Origin: JBOCEF01 sp047610385
Lineage (GTDB): Bacteria; Pseudomonadota; Alphaproteobacteria; Rhodobacterales; Rhodobacteraceae
Direction of reading: 5' to 3'
Length of the DNA: 63,170 nucleotides
Assembly: GCA_047610385.1 (NCBI GenBank)
Contig: JBLGAC010000021.1
Location: forward strand, 1 to 63,170
A program made the translations under genes and the position numbers. This document shows positions 26,275-35,259 of this stretch, one piece after another; within the stretch, counting starts at the first letter, position 1, and each line of letters opens with the position of its first letter. A model generated the notes under the pieces. That model was not told the origin of the DNA. It made no database searches and saw only the letters and a list, made by a program, of their open reading frames with translations.

Positions 26275-27582
26275 TCAGCTTTCGCCGAACACCCGCCCAA
26301 AGATCACGTCCACGCGCTTGGTGTGATAGCCCAGATCGAATTTCTCATCGATCTCCGCATCCGACAGATAGGCTTTCACTTCGGGGTCGGCCTTCAGTTC
26401 GGCCATAAAATCGGCGCCTTGTTCCCAGACCTTCATGGCGTTGCGCTGGACCAGTTTATAGCTGTCCTCACGGTTCGCGCCTTTTTGGGTCAGAGCCAGC
26501 AGCACGCGCTGGGAATGCACCAAGCCTTTGAACTGGTTGAGGTTGCGCAGCATGGTGTCAGGGTAGATGACCAGCTTGTCGATCAGCCCGGTCAACCGCA
26601 CCAGCGCGAAATCAAGCGTGATGCACGTGTCCGGCCCGATGTTGCGCTCAACCGAAGAATGGCTGATGTCGCGCTCATGCCACAGGGTCACGTTCTCCAT
26701 CGCCGGGACCACGGCCATGCGCACCAAGCGCGCGAGGCCGGTCAGGTTCTCGCTCAGCACCGGATTGCGCTTGTGGGGCATGGCGGACGACCCCTTTTGA
26801 CCAGGGGAGAAGAACTCCTCAGCCTCCAGAACCTCAGTGCGCTGCATGTGGCGGATTTCGGTGGCGATGTTTTCGATCGAGGACCCGACAACGCCGAGCG
26901 CGGCAAAAAACGCCGCATGACGGTCGCGCGGGATCACCTGAGTGGAAATCGGCTCAGGCTTCAGGCCCAGCTTGGCGCAGACATGTTCTTCGACATAGGG
27001 GTCGATGTTGGCAAAGGTGCCGACGGCGCCCGAAATCGCGCCGGTGGCAATTTCGGCGCGCGCCACCACCAGACGGGCGCGGTTGCGGTCCATCTCAGCG
27101 TAGAACCGCGCAAAGGTCAGGCCCATGGTCACGGGTTCTGCATGAATGCCGTGGCTGCGCCCGATGCGCACGGTGTCTTTGTGTTCAAACGCGCGGCGCT
27201 TGAGGGCGGCCAGCAGCGCATCCATATCGGCGATCAGCAGGTCGGTGGCCCGCGTCAGCTGCACGTTGAAACAGGTGTCGAGCACGTCTGAGGACGTCAT
27301 GCCCTGATGCACAAAGCGGGCTTCGTCCGCGCCGACGATTTCTGCCAGATGCGTCAGGAACGCGATCACGTCATGCTTGGTGACGGCCTCAATTTCGTCG
27401 ATGCGGGCGACGTTGAATTCGACATCCTTGGCCTTCCACACGGCCTCAGCGCTTTCGCGCGGGATAACGCCAAGATCGGCCTGTGCGTCGCAGGCATGGG
27501 CCTCGATTTCATACCAGATGCGGAATTTGGTCGCGGGCGACCAGATGTCAACCATCTCAGGGCGGGAATAACGAGGGATCAT
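26275..27582 (-). CDS. purB: Adenylosuccinate lyase
   Basis: A 435-residue fumarase-superfamily lyase cleaving SAICAR to AICAR and adenylosuccinate to AMP. Motifs: MIPRYSRPEMVDIW at the start, VHQGMTSSDVLDTC, RSHGIHAEPVTMG, and the catalytic-serine loop SSAMPHKRNPVLSENLTGLAR. The start ATG 27582 follows a GGAGG box about nine bases upstream. It catalyses the step after PurC, encoded on the same strand; a DUF6314 gene is divergent. Confidence 0.96.
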   Translation of the reverse strand: MIPRYSRPEMVDIWSPATKFRIWYEIEAHACDAQADLGVIPRESAEAVWKAKDVEFNVARIDEIEAVTKHDVIAFLTHLAEIVGADEARFVHQGMTSSDVLDTCFNVQLTRATDLLIADMDALLAALKRRAFEHKDTVRIGRSHGIHAEPVTMGLTFARFYAEMDRNRARLVVARAEIATGAISGAVGTFANIDPYVEEHVCAKLGLKPEPISTQVIPRDRHAAFFAALGVVGSSIENIATEIRHMQRTEVLEAEEFFSPGQKGSSAMPHKRNPVLSENLTGLARLVRMAVVPAMENVTLWHERDISHSSVERNIGPDTCITLDFALVRLTGLIDKLVIYPDTMLRNLNQFKGLVHSQRVLLALTQKGANREDSYKLVQRNAMKVWEQGADFMAELKADPEVKAYLSDAEIDEKFDLGYHTKRVDVIFGRVFGES

Positions 27583-27720
27583 GGCCGAGGCCTCCGGGTC
27601 CGGGGGCCGCGCGAGGGGGTGGCGGGCGCGCGCGGCTATTGCGATGGGTCGGGCGCGGGTGTAGCCGGGCGGCATGAGATATGCAACGAACCCCCGCGCC
27701 GCAGGGCTGGGCGGCGCGGC

Positions 27721-28239
27721 ATGACCGGGGTGCTTCATCCCGCGTTGGCGCTGGTCGGCCAATGGCGCCTGACCCGCCAGATTGAGGATGTCCGCGCTGG
27801 CGCTGAGGTGCGGTTCGAGGGCGAGGCGCTTTTGTCCCGGGATGCGGGCTCAGGGCGCCTTGCGCCCCCTTCGCCCGGCGTCGGCAGCGCCGCCGCGGCG
27901 CGGGTTGCTGATGGCGCGCCTTTGCCCGCAACGATCCACCTGCGGTGGGCCGAGGAGGGCACGCTGCACATGGGCGGCACCCAGACCCGCGCGCGCCGGG
28001 TCTATCTGTGGCGGCTGTCGGCGCGCGCCATGGTCGAGGTTGCCTATGAGGATGGGCGCATCTTTCACGCCTTCGCGATGGCGCCGGGCGGCGGCGCGGA
28101 TGTCCGCCATGATTGCGCGCCCGATCTTTATGAAGGCGTCTATGCCTTTGATGCCCCGGATTTTTGGCGACTGACTTGGCGCGTGCGCGGCCCGCGAAAA
28201 GACTACCGCATGGTCACCGAGCACCGCCGCATCGCTTGA
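27721..28239 (+). CDS. DUF6314 family protein
   Basis: A 172-residue soluble protein: LVGQWRLTRQIED, then a strand-rich body with WRLSARAMVEVAYEDGRIFHAF, HDCAPDLYEGVY, and WRVRGPRKDYRMVTEHRR. This is the layout I recall for DUF6314, a lipocalin-like barrel of unknown function common in Rhodobacterales. The ATG at 27721 has only a weak, distant AGGG upstream. It is divergent from purB. No biochemical role can be assigned. Confidence 0.75.
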   Translation: MTGVLHPALALVGQWRLTRQIEDVRAGAEVRFEGEALLSRDAGSGRLAPPSPGVGSAAAARVADGAPLPATIHLRWAEEGTLHMGGTQTRARRVYLWRLSARAMVEVAYEDGRIFHAFAMAPGGGADVRHDCAPDLYEGVYAFDAPDFWRLTWRVRGPRKDYRMVTEHRRIA

Positions 28240-28394
28240 ATGGCGCGTGCGGGTCTTTCCCAAGTCTCGCCCCTGATGCTGGCCGTCTTGCGCAAACCGG
28301 TGATGGGCGGCCTTGCGCTGCGGTGCAGCAACGGGTTTAATCCCGCGAGTGCCATCGGCGCCCACGCCGACCCAGACACAAAGGACCCATCCGC

Positions 28395-28988
28395 ATGCAC
28401 GCCAAGCTGCTTCATGAAACCTTCGGCCCCGCACAGGGTGCCGGCCTGTGGATCAAACGCGCCGCGCTGGTTGCGCTCGGCGTCGCGGTGCTGGTGGTCA
28501 GTGCCAAGATCAAGGTTCCGATGTGGCCCTCGCCGGTGCCGATCACCATGGGCACCTTTGCGGTGCTGACCGTGGGCGCGGCCTATGGCGCGCGGCTCGG
28601 TCTTGTGACGATCATCGCCTATCTGGCGATCGGCGCGCTGGGCTATGACGTTTTTGCAGGGTCGTCGGCTGAAAAATTCGGCCTGACCTACATGATGGGC
28701 GGCACCGGGGGCTATCTGGTCGGCTACGTGCTTGCGACCCTCGCGGTGGGTGCGCTGGCGGCCAGGGGCTGGGACCGCTCGCCGATCAAGATGGCGCTGG
28801 CGCTGCTGATCGGCAACGCGCTGATCTATGTGACGGGGCTGGCATGGCTTTCGACCATCGCGCCGGACTGGGCGACGACGCTGCAGTGGGGCCTGACGCC
28901 CTATCTGATCGGCGATGCGGTGAAGCTGGCGCTGGCCGCGCTGCTGCTGCCGCTGGCTTGGAAGATGGTCGGCAACGCCCGCGGTTGA
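28395..28988 (+). CDS. bioY: Biotin transporter substrate-binding component BioY
   Basis: A 197-residue integral membrane protein with about six transmembrane helices. The BioY signature is KIKVPMWPSPVPITMGTFAVL near residue 50, followed by YGARLGLVTIIAYLAIGALG and MGGTGGYLVGYV. It is the S-component of an energy-coupling-factor biotin importer. No bioM or bioN is adjacent, so it works alone or with an ECF module elsewhere. AGGA precedes the ATG at nine bases. I did not see a clear BioR-type palindrome upstream. Confidence 0.93.
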   Translation: MHAKLLHETFGPAQGAGLWIKRAALVALGVAVLVVSAKIKVPMWPSPVPITMGTFAVLTVGAAYGARLGLVTIIAYLAIGALGYDVFAGSSAEKFGLTYMMGGTGGYLVGYVLATLAVGALAARGWDRSPIKMALALLIGNALIYVTGLAWLSTIAPDWATTLQWGLTPYLIGDAVKLALAALLLPLAWKMVGNARG

Positions 28989-29010
28989 TCCGCGACGCAT
29001 GATACGACCC

Positions 29011-29047
29011 AAAAGGCGGCGCAGGGAGATCCTTGCGCCGCCTTTTT
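29011..29047 (+). terminator. Intrinsic terminator of bioY
   Basis: A 13-bp stem, AAAAGGCGGCGCA with TGCGCCGCCTTTT, around a 10-nt loop and ending in five T residues, 22 nt past the stop codon. Confidence 0.9.
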
Positions 29048-29230
29048 GTTTGAGATAGCGCGCCGCAGCTTGCCCGGAGGTCCCGGCGCGGCGCCGGGCC
29101 CGGGCGGGAAATTGGCGTCAGGTCAGCCGCGGGCAGGCGCGCGCGGTTCGGGCGGGGCGCAGCGTTGGCCCATCGCGCCCCCCCCGTGCCGGGTCCGCAT
29201 CTGGCCCGCCGCGCGCCCCATTCACGTCCC

Positions 29231-30829
29231 TCAAGCCGTGTTGCGGTCCCCGAGGGCGGCGGCCAGAAGTTCGCGGGTATAGGGCTGCTGCGGGTCGTTG
29301 AATATCTGCTCAGCTGTGCCGCTTTCCACCACTTCGCCTTCCTTCATCACCAGGATCTTGTGGCTCAGCGCGCGCACCACCTTCAGATCGTGGCTGATGA
29401 ACAGATAGGCCAGCTTGCGCCGGGTCTGCAGGTCGCGCAGCAAGTCCACGATCTGCACCTGCACTGTCATGTCGAGCGCCGAAGTCGGCTCATCCAGCAC
29501 CAAAAGCTGCGGGCGCAGCACGATGGCGCGCGCGATGGCGATGCGCTGGCGTTGGCCGCCGGAAAATTCATGCGGGTAGCGGTCCATCATGTCGGGGGTC
29601 AGGCCGACCTCGATCAGCGCCTCGGCCACCACGTCGCGGCGCGCGCGTCCGTCGCCTGCGCCGTGGACCTCAAGCCCCTCAGCCACGATCCGTTCAATGG
29701 ACATGCGCGGGGACAGCGACCCGAATGGGTCCTGGAACACCACCTGCATTGAGGCCCTGAGCGGCCGCATCTGTTTGGCTGACCAGCCCTGCACGTCGTG
29801 GCCGAGCGCGGATATCCGCCCCTCAGACCGGATCAGCCGCAGCAGCGCCAGCGCCAGCGTGGTTTTGCCTGAACCTGATTCCCCGACGATGCCCAGCGTC
29901 TCGCCTTCGTGCAGCGTGAAATCGGCGTGGTTCACCGCCTTCACATAGCCTGACGTGCGCTTCAGGAACCCGCGTTGGATCGGGAACCACACGCGCAGGC
30001 CCTCGGCCTCAGCCACCACTGCGCCGCCCGGCGGGGCGGGGGCGGGGATGCCCGATGGCTCAGCGCCCAGCAGCTGGCGGGTGTAGGGGTGCTGCGGATC
30101 GGCAAACAGCGCCCGCGTCTCGTTCTGCTCAACAATCTCACCGCCTTGCATGACGCAGGTGCGGTCGGCGATGCGGCGCACGATCCCCAGATCATGGGTG
30201 ATGAACAGCATCGACAGACCCTCGTCGCGCTGCAACTGCTTCAGCAGGTCAAGGATCTGCGCCTGAATGGTCACGTCCAGCGCGGTGGTCGGTTCGTCCG
30301 CCACCAACAGCTTTGGCCCGTTCGCCAGCGCCATGGCGATCATCACCCGCTGGCGCTGGCCACCCGACAACTGGTGCGGATAGGCCGACAGCCGCGATGC
30401 GGCGTCGCGGATGCCGACCTTGTGCAACAGCTCCAGGGTTCGGGCCCGCGCGGCGGCACCAGTCAGCCCGGCATGAAGCGCAAGGCTTTCGCCGATCTGC
30501 TTTTCGATCGGATGAAGCGGGTTCAGCGACGTCATTGGTTCTTGGAAGATAAAGCTGACATCATTGCCGCGCACCCGGCGCAATTCGCGGTCCGACGCGC
30601 CGATCATCTGAGCGCCGTCAAAGGTCACCGATCCGGTCACCTCGGCTGAGGACGGCAGCAGCCCCATGGTCGACAGCGCGGTCACCGATTTGCCAGACCC
30701 CGATTCGCCAACCAGCGCCACGCATTCCCCGGCCCCCACCGTGAATGAGACCCCGCGCACCGCCGCTGCCACCGCGCCCCTGCGGCCGCGAAAGCCGATG
30801 GAGAGGTCGCGGACATCAAGCAGGCTCAT
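29231..30829 (-). CDS. yejF: Peptide ABC transporter, dual ATP-binding protein YejF
   Basis: A 532-residue protein with two fused ABC ATPase domains. Domain 1 has Walker A GESGSGKS, signature LSGGQRQR and Walker B LLVADEPTTALD; domain 2 has GESGSGKT, FSGGQRQR and LLVLDEPTSALD. Each half carries the oligopeptide-transporter C-terminal motif (PQHPYTRQLL and PQQPYTRELL). ATG 30829 overlaps the yejE stop codon in ATGA. It energises the YejABEF importer of oligopeptides (microcin C-type peptides in E. coli). Confidence 0.94.
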   Translation of the reverse strand: MSLLDVRDLSIGFRGRRGAVAAAVRGVSFTVGAGECVALVGESGSGKSVTALSTMGLLPSSAEVTGSVTFDGAQMIGASDRELRRVRGNDVSFIFQEPMTSLNPLHPIEKQIGESLALHAGLTGAAARARTLELLHKVGIRDAASRLSAYPHQLSGGQRQRVMIAMALANGPKLLVADEPTTALDVTIQAQILDLLKQLQRDEGLSMLFITHDLGIVRRIADRTCVMQGGEIVEQNETRALFADPQHPYTRQLLGAEPSGIPAPAPPGGAVVAEAEGLRVWFPIQRGFLKRTSGYVKAVNHADFTLHEGETLGIVGESGSGKTTLALALLRLIRSEGRISALGHDVQGWSAKQMRPLRASMQVVFQDPFGSLSPRMSIERIVAEGLEVHGAGDGRARRDVVAEALIEVGLTPDMMDRYPHEFSGGQRQRIAIARAIVLRPQLLVLDEPTSALDMTVQVQIVDLLRDLQTRRKLAYLFISHDLKVVRALSHKILVMKEGEVVESGTAEQIFNDPQQPYTRELLAAALGDRNTA

Positions 30830-31971
30830 TGAAAGGTCTTTCGGGGGTCGAACGCGTCGCGCACTGCTTCGAACACAAAGACCAGAAGCGAGAGCATGAT
30901 CGCGAAGGTGAAGAAGGCGGCGAAGCCCAGCCAAGGCGCCTGCAGGTTGTTCTTGCCCTGCAATGCCAGATCCCCCAGCGACGGGTAAGATGGCGGCAGC
31001 CCGAAGCCGATGAAATCCAGCGTCGCCAGCGTAGAGATCGAGGCCGTCAGGATGAACGGCATCATCGTCAGCGTGGCGACCATGGCATTGGGCAGCAGGT
31101 GCCGGAACATGATGGTCCAGTCCCCGACGCCAAGCGCGCGGGCGGCGCGGACATATTCGAAATTGCGGGCGCGCAGGAATTCGGCGCGCACCACCCCGAC
31201 CAGCGCGGTCCATTGGAACAGGCTGAGCAGCAGCAGCATCGACCAGAAATTCGGCGTGATCACCGCGGCGATGATCATGATCAGGAACAGTGCGGGGATC
31301 GCGGACCAGATTTCCTCAACCCGTTGGAACACCAGATCGGTCCAGCCACCAAAATAGCCCTGCGCCGCGCCCGCCAGCACCCCGATGACCGATGACACCA
31401 GTGTCAGCGCGAACCCAAACAGCACCGAAATGCGGAACCCGTAGATGATCCGCGCGAGCACGTCGCGCGCCTGATCGTCGGTGCCCAGCAGGTTGGTCAT
31501 GTCGGGCGGCGAGGGCGCGGTCGCCACGCCGTAATTGATCGTATCAAAGCTGAACGGGATCAGGGGCCACCAGATCGTGCCTTTCATGCCGCCCTCGGGC
31601 AGGTCATCTGCCTCGGCCTTGGCGATCATCCCCTCAGGGTCGTCAAAGCAGTCCTCAAGCCCGCCGGTCAGGATCAGGCAGCGCACTTCGATAGATCGGT
31701 AATCGGCCTCTGTCTCAAAGTCGCCGCCAAAGGTGGTTTCGGGATGCAGGGTCAGGATCGGGGCGAAATGATCGCCGCGATACGTCACCATCAACGGCTT
31801 GTCATTGGCGACCACGTCGGCCAGCAGCGCGATGACCAGCAGCACGAGGAAAATCCACAGCGACCAGAACCCCCGGCCATTGGCGCGGAAATTCTCCCAC
31901 CGTCGGCGGGCCAACGGGTCAAGGTGAAACAGCCCCTTTTTGGGGGGCGCAGGGGGGGCTTTGGCGGTCAT
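30826..31971 (-). CDS. yejE: Peptide ABC transporter permease YejE
   Basis: A 381-residue permease. It has an N-terminal membrane anchor (FWSLWIFLVLLVIALLADVVAND), a ~100-residue periplasmic insert typical of YejE, and a C-terminal five-helix permease core with the coupling loop FEYVRAARALGVGDWTIMFRHLLPN. Both ends overlap neighbours by four bases (ATGA), indicating tight translational coupling with yejB and yejF. Confidence 0.94.
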   Translation of the reverse strand: MTAKAPPAPPKKGLFHLDPLARRRWENFRANGRGFWSLWIFLVLLVIALLADVVANDKPLMVTYRGDHFAPILTLHPETTFGGDFETEADYRSIEVRCLILTGGLEDCFDDPEGMIAKAEADDLPEGGMKGTIWWPLIPFSFDTINYGVATAPSPPDMTNLLGTDDQARDVLARIIYGFRISVLFGFALTLVSSVIGVLAGAAQGYFGGWTDLVFQRVEEIWSAIPALFLIMIIAAVITPNFWSMLLLLSLFQWTALVGVVRAEFLRARNFEYVRAARALGVGDWTIMFRHLLPNAMVATLTMMPFILTASISTLATLDFIGFGLPPSYPSLGDLALQGKNNLQAPWLGFAAFFTFAIMLSLLVFVFEAVRDAFDPRKTFQ

Positions 31972-33068
31972 GTGCGGCGGCTCTCGAAATCGATGCGCGG
32001 GTCGATCCAGACATAGGTGAGGTCCGAAATCAGCTTCACCACCATCCCCATCAACGAGAACAGGAACAGCGTGCCGAACACCACCGGATAGTCGCGGTTC
32101 ACCACGCTTTCAAACCCCAGCAGGCCAAGCCCGTCCAGCGAGAAGACAATCTCAATCACCAGCGACCCGGTGAAAAAGATCGACACGAAGGCGCCCGGAA
32201 ACCCCGCCACCACGATCAGCATGGCGTTGCGGAACACATGGCCATACAGCACCCCGCGTTCCGACAGGCCCTTGGCGCGGGCGGTGACCACGTATTGCTT
32301 TTTGATCTCATCAAGGAACGAATTCTTGGTCAGCAGCGTCAGCGTCGCAAAGCCAGAAATCGCCATGGCAAACACCGGCAGCGCGATGTGCCACATGTAA
32401 TCAAGCCCTTTGCCAACCAGCGACATCTGGTCGAAATTGTCCGAGGTGAGGCCCCGAAGCGGGAAAAACGACCAATACGACCCGCCCGCAAAAAAGATCA
32501 GCAGCATCACCGCGAACAGGAACCCCGGGATCGCATAGCCGACCACGATTATGCCTGAGGTGGCCGCGTCAAAGCTGCTGCCGTCGCGCACCGCCTTGCG
32601 GATGCCCAGCGGGATGGAGATCATATAGCTCAGCAATGTGGTCCACAGCCCGAGCGAGATCGACACGGGCATTTTCTCCAGCACCAGATCAATCACTGAG
32701 ACTGAGCGGAAATAGCTTTCCCCGAAATCAAAGCGGACATAGTTCCACAGCATGGTCAGGAACCGCTCCAGGGGTGGCTTGTCAAAGCCGAACTGGCGTT
32801 CCAGATCCTTGATGAAATCGGGGTCCAGCCCCTGCGCGCCGCGGTATTCTGAGGACGCCTGACCGGCCACCGCCCCACCGCCGCCACCGCCGGTTTCCCC
32901 GCCCCCGCCGCTGAAACGGTCGGTGGCGGAGCTCGCGTCCGTCAGCTGGGATATGATCTGCTCCACCGGCCCGCCGGGGGCGAACTGGATCACGGCGAAA
33001 TTGACCAGCATGATCCCCAGAATCGTGGGGATCATCAGCGCCAGCCGCCGCAGGATATACGGCCCCAT
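31968..33068 (-). CDS. yejB: Peptide ABC transporter permease YejB
   Basis: A 366-residue permease of the OppB/YejB type with six transmembrane segments and coupling loop YVVTARAKGLSERGVLYGHVFRNA. After the first helix there is a glycine-rich segment (GGGGETGGGGGGA, about residues 54-66) in the periplasmic loop, an unusual low-complexity insert. The ATG directly follows the stop codon of a 45-codon frame (TGAATG) and has no strong ribosome-binding site of its own, so its translation may depend on that frame. Confidence 0.93.
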   Translation of the reverse strand: MGPYILRRLALMIPTILGIMLVNFAVIQFAPGGPVEQIISQLTDASSATDRFSGGGGETGGGGGGAVAGQASSEYRGAQGLDPDFIKDLERQFGFDKPPLERFLTMLWNYVRFDFGESYFRSVSVIDLVLEKMPVSISLGLWTTLLSYMISIPLGIRKAVRDGSSFDAATSGIIVVGYAIPGFLFAVMLLIFFAGGSYWSFFPLRGLTSDNFDQMSLVGKGLDYMWHIALPVFAMAISGFATLTLLTKNSFLDEIKKQYVVTARAKGLSERGVLYGHVFRNAMLIVVAGFPGAFVSIFFTGSLVIEIVFSLDGLGLLGFESVVNRDYPVVFGTLFLFSLMGMVVKLISDLTYVWIDPRIDFESRRT

Positions 33069-33206
33069 TCAGCGCGCGTCCGTCTTTCGGCCGGGCTTGG
33101 CCGGCACAGGGACGCGCGCTGGCACTGGGCGCGGCGCGGCATTGGCAATCGCGATGGCGCCCGCCGTGGCGGCGCCCAGCAGGATGATGATCTCGATCGG
33201 GGTCAC
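33069..33206 (-). CDS. 45-residue single-pass membrane miniprotein between yejA and yejB
   Basis: A GTG-started frame of 45 residues: MTPIEIIILLGAATAGAIAI continues NAAPRPVPARVPVPAKPGRKTDAR. It has one hydrophobic helix then a Pro/Arg/Lys-rich tail. The GTG overlaps the yejA stop codon (GTGA), GGAGG stands seven bases before it inside the last yejA codons, and its own TGA is immediately followed by the yejB ATG in the same frame. This arrangement suggests a translated gene, or at least a coupling cistron for yejB. No homologue is known to me, and conservation must decide. It is too short for routine gene finders. Confidence 0.6.
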   Translation of the reverse strand: MTPIEIIILLGAATAGAIAIANAAPRPVPARVPVPAKPGRKTDAR

Positions 33207-35056
33207 AGCGCGCCCTCCGCCTTGAGTTTCGCGAATTTATCCGCGTCCCACCACCACAGGTCCATGTCGCCGCGCCCGTATAGCGGCGGCGCTGGCGGGC
33301 GTCCGTAGACGTCCCAATAGGCGATGGTGTACGCGCCCTTATACCAGTTCGGCGTCCAGATGTGCATGGCCCGCAGAACACGATCCAGCGCGCGGCACGC
33401 GATGTTCAGATCTTCGCGCGATGCGGCACCGATCACCTTTTCGATCAGCGCGTCCACCGCCGGGTTGTTCACGCCCGAAAGATTGGGCGTGCCGCGCTGG
33501 TCCACTGAGGCAGACGCAAACAGATTGCGCAATTCGATCCCCGGCGTCAGCGACATGGTGAAACGGCCGGGGACGATGTCGTAGTCAAATTCCTCCTGCC
33601 GGGCCTGATACTGGGCGGGATCGACAATGCGCAAGGACGCGTCGATGCCCATTTTCTTCAGGTTCTCAACATAGGGGCCGATGATCCGTTCAAAGGTCGG
33701 GCTGTCATCGAGCAGTTCAAGCTTCAGGGTTTCCCCAGCCGCGTTCTTGCGCACGCCGCCCTCAACGCTCCAACCCGCCGCATCCAGCAGCTTCATCGCC
33801 CGGCGCAGCATTGCACGGTCAGAGCCGGAGCCGTTGGAGACCGGCGGCGAATAGGCCGGTTCGGTGAACACCGTTTCGGGGATGTCAGCGCGCAGCGGCG
33901 TCAGCAGCGCCAGTTCTTCGGGCCCGGGCATGCCGGTGGCTTCCATCGCGGAATTCTCAAAGATCGAATCGGTGCGGGTATAAAGCCCGTAGAACAGCTT
34001 TTCGTTCGACCATTCGAAATCAAAGCCCAGCGAGATCGCCTCCCGCACCCGTGGGTCCGTGAACTGATCGCGGCGCATGTTCATCCAAAAGCCCTGCGTG
34101 CCTGACGGGCGCCCGTCAGGAATTGTGGCACGCACCACCCAGCCTTTGTCGATGGCGGGAAATTCATAGCCGGTGGCCCAGATTTTGGAAAAGAATTCCT
34201 CATGGAACAGGAAGGCACCGCCTTTGAACGCCTCAAACGCGGCGGTGTAATCCTTGAAATATTCGTAGACGATTTCATCAAAATTCCAGCGGCCCACATT
34301 AGACGGGTGATCCCAGCCCCAATAGTCTGCGCGCCGTTTGTAGGTGATCGACCGTCCGGGCTTGGCTTCGGCCACCTCATAGGGGCCTGAGCCAAGGATC
34401 GGCTCCAGCGATGATTTTTCAAAATCGCGGGTGGACCACCAAGCCTTCGACATGATTGTCAGGCCGCCAACCAAGGACGGCAAATCGCGGCTCGAGGCAC
34501 CGTCATTGAAGGTGAACTTGACCCTGAGCGGTGACAGCGCCTCAGCGCCCGCCACGTCGCGCAGTTGCAGCCGCAGGCCCGGCGCGCCCTTGTCGCGCAG
34601 AATTTCGTAGGAGAACACCAGATCCTCAGCAGTGATCGGCGATCCGTCGGCGAATTTCGCTTCTTCGCGCAGATCGAAGATGATCCAGGACCGGTCCTCA
34701 GGGTATTCGATGGATTTGGCGACCAGGCCATAGGCGCTGTCGGGTTCATCGGCTGATCCGGTCAGCAGGCTGTCAAAGGTCAGCCCTAGGCCCTGCGCCG
34801 GTTCGCCCTTCAAGATGAAGGGGTGCAGGCTGTCAAAGGTGTTGGAGGCCGACGTGCCGCGCCCGGTCCATTTGCCACCCTTTGGGGCGCCCGGAACCGC
34901 ATAATCAAAATGCGTATAGTCAGCGGGATATTTAAGATCGCCGAACGCTGAAATCCCGTGGCTGCGGATCACATCCTGCGCCTGCGCGCCGGGGGCAAGC
35001 AGCCCAAGCACAAGGAACAGGGCGGTCGCGATCGGTGCGGTGCGGCGATGATTCAT
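33203..35056 (-). CDS. yejA: Peptide ABC transporter, periplasmic binding protein YejA
   Basis: A 617-residue SBP_bac_5 family protein with a Sec signal peptide (ALFLVLGLLAPGAQAQ). It opens SHGISAFGDLKYPADYTHFDYA, typical of YejA, and has PDSAYGLVAKSIEYPEDRSW and REAISLGFDFEWSNEKLFYG in the domains. Length fits the family. GGAG lies nine bases before ATG 35056. It heads the operon yejA-(miniprotein)-yejB-yejE-yejF and delivers oligopeptides to the membrane complex. Confidence 0.93.
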   Translation of the reverse strand: MNHRRTAPIATALFLVLGLLAPGAQAQDVIRSHGISAFGDLKYPADYTHFDYAVPGAPKGGKWTGRGTSASNTFDSLHPFILKGEPAQGLGLTFDSLLTGSADEPDSAYGLVAKSIEYPEDRSWIIFDLREEAKFADGSPITAEDLVFSYEILRDKGAPGLRLQLRDVAGAEALSPLRVKFTFNDGASSRDLPSLVGGLTIMSKAWWSTRDFEKSSLEPILGSGPYEVAEAKPGRSITYKRRADYWGWDHPSNVGRWNFDEIVYEYFKDYTAAFEAFKGGAFLFHEEFFSKIWATGYEFPAIDKGWVVRATIPDGRPSGTQGFWMNMRRDQFTDPRVREAISLGFDFEWSNEKLFYGLYTRTDSIFENSAMEATGMPGPEELALLTPLRADIPETVFTEPAYSPPVSNGSGSDRAMLRRAMKLLDAAGWSVEGGVRKNAAGETLKLELLDDSPTFERIIGPYVENLKKMGIDASLRIVDPAQYQARQEEFDYDIVPGRFTMSLTPGIELRNLFASASVDQRGTPNLSGVNNPAVDALIEKVIGAASREDLNIACRALDRVLRAMHIWTPNWYKGAYTIAYWDVYGRPPAPPLYGRGDMDLWWWDADKFAKLKAEGAL

Positions 35057-35195
35057 GCGGCGGTCTCCGATGATGGCTCCGTCAGATGAATCGGTAAGCC
35101 CCGATGGCGGCGGTTTCAAGGGCTGCGCGCACGGGCGGGCAATCTGGAGGCAGGTTTTTCCCGGCTGCGCGCGCCTTCCCGCCCGATGGAACGTG

Positions 35196-35223
35196 AAAGG
35201 GCCGCCCGGATGGGCGGCCCTTT
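35196..35223. terminator. Hairpin between the CycM-like gene and yejA
   Basis: A 12-bp perfect stem, AAAGGGCCGCCC with GGGCGGCCCTTT, and a GGAT loop. It lies 37 nt beyond the cytochrome gene stop codon on the minus strand; the following T run is short. Confidence 0.65.
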
Positions 35224-35259
35224 GCGATGCTGTTCAATGCGCCCGGCGGGCGCGGCAGA

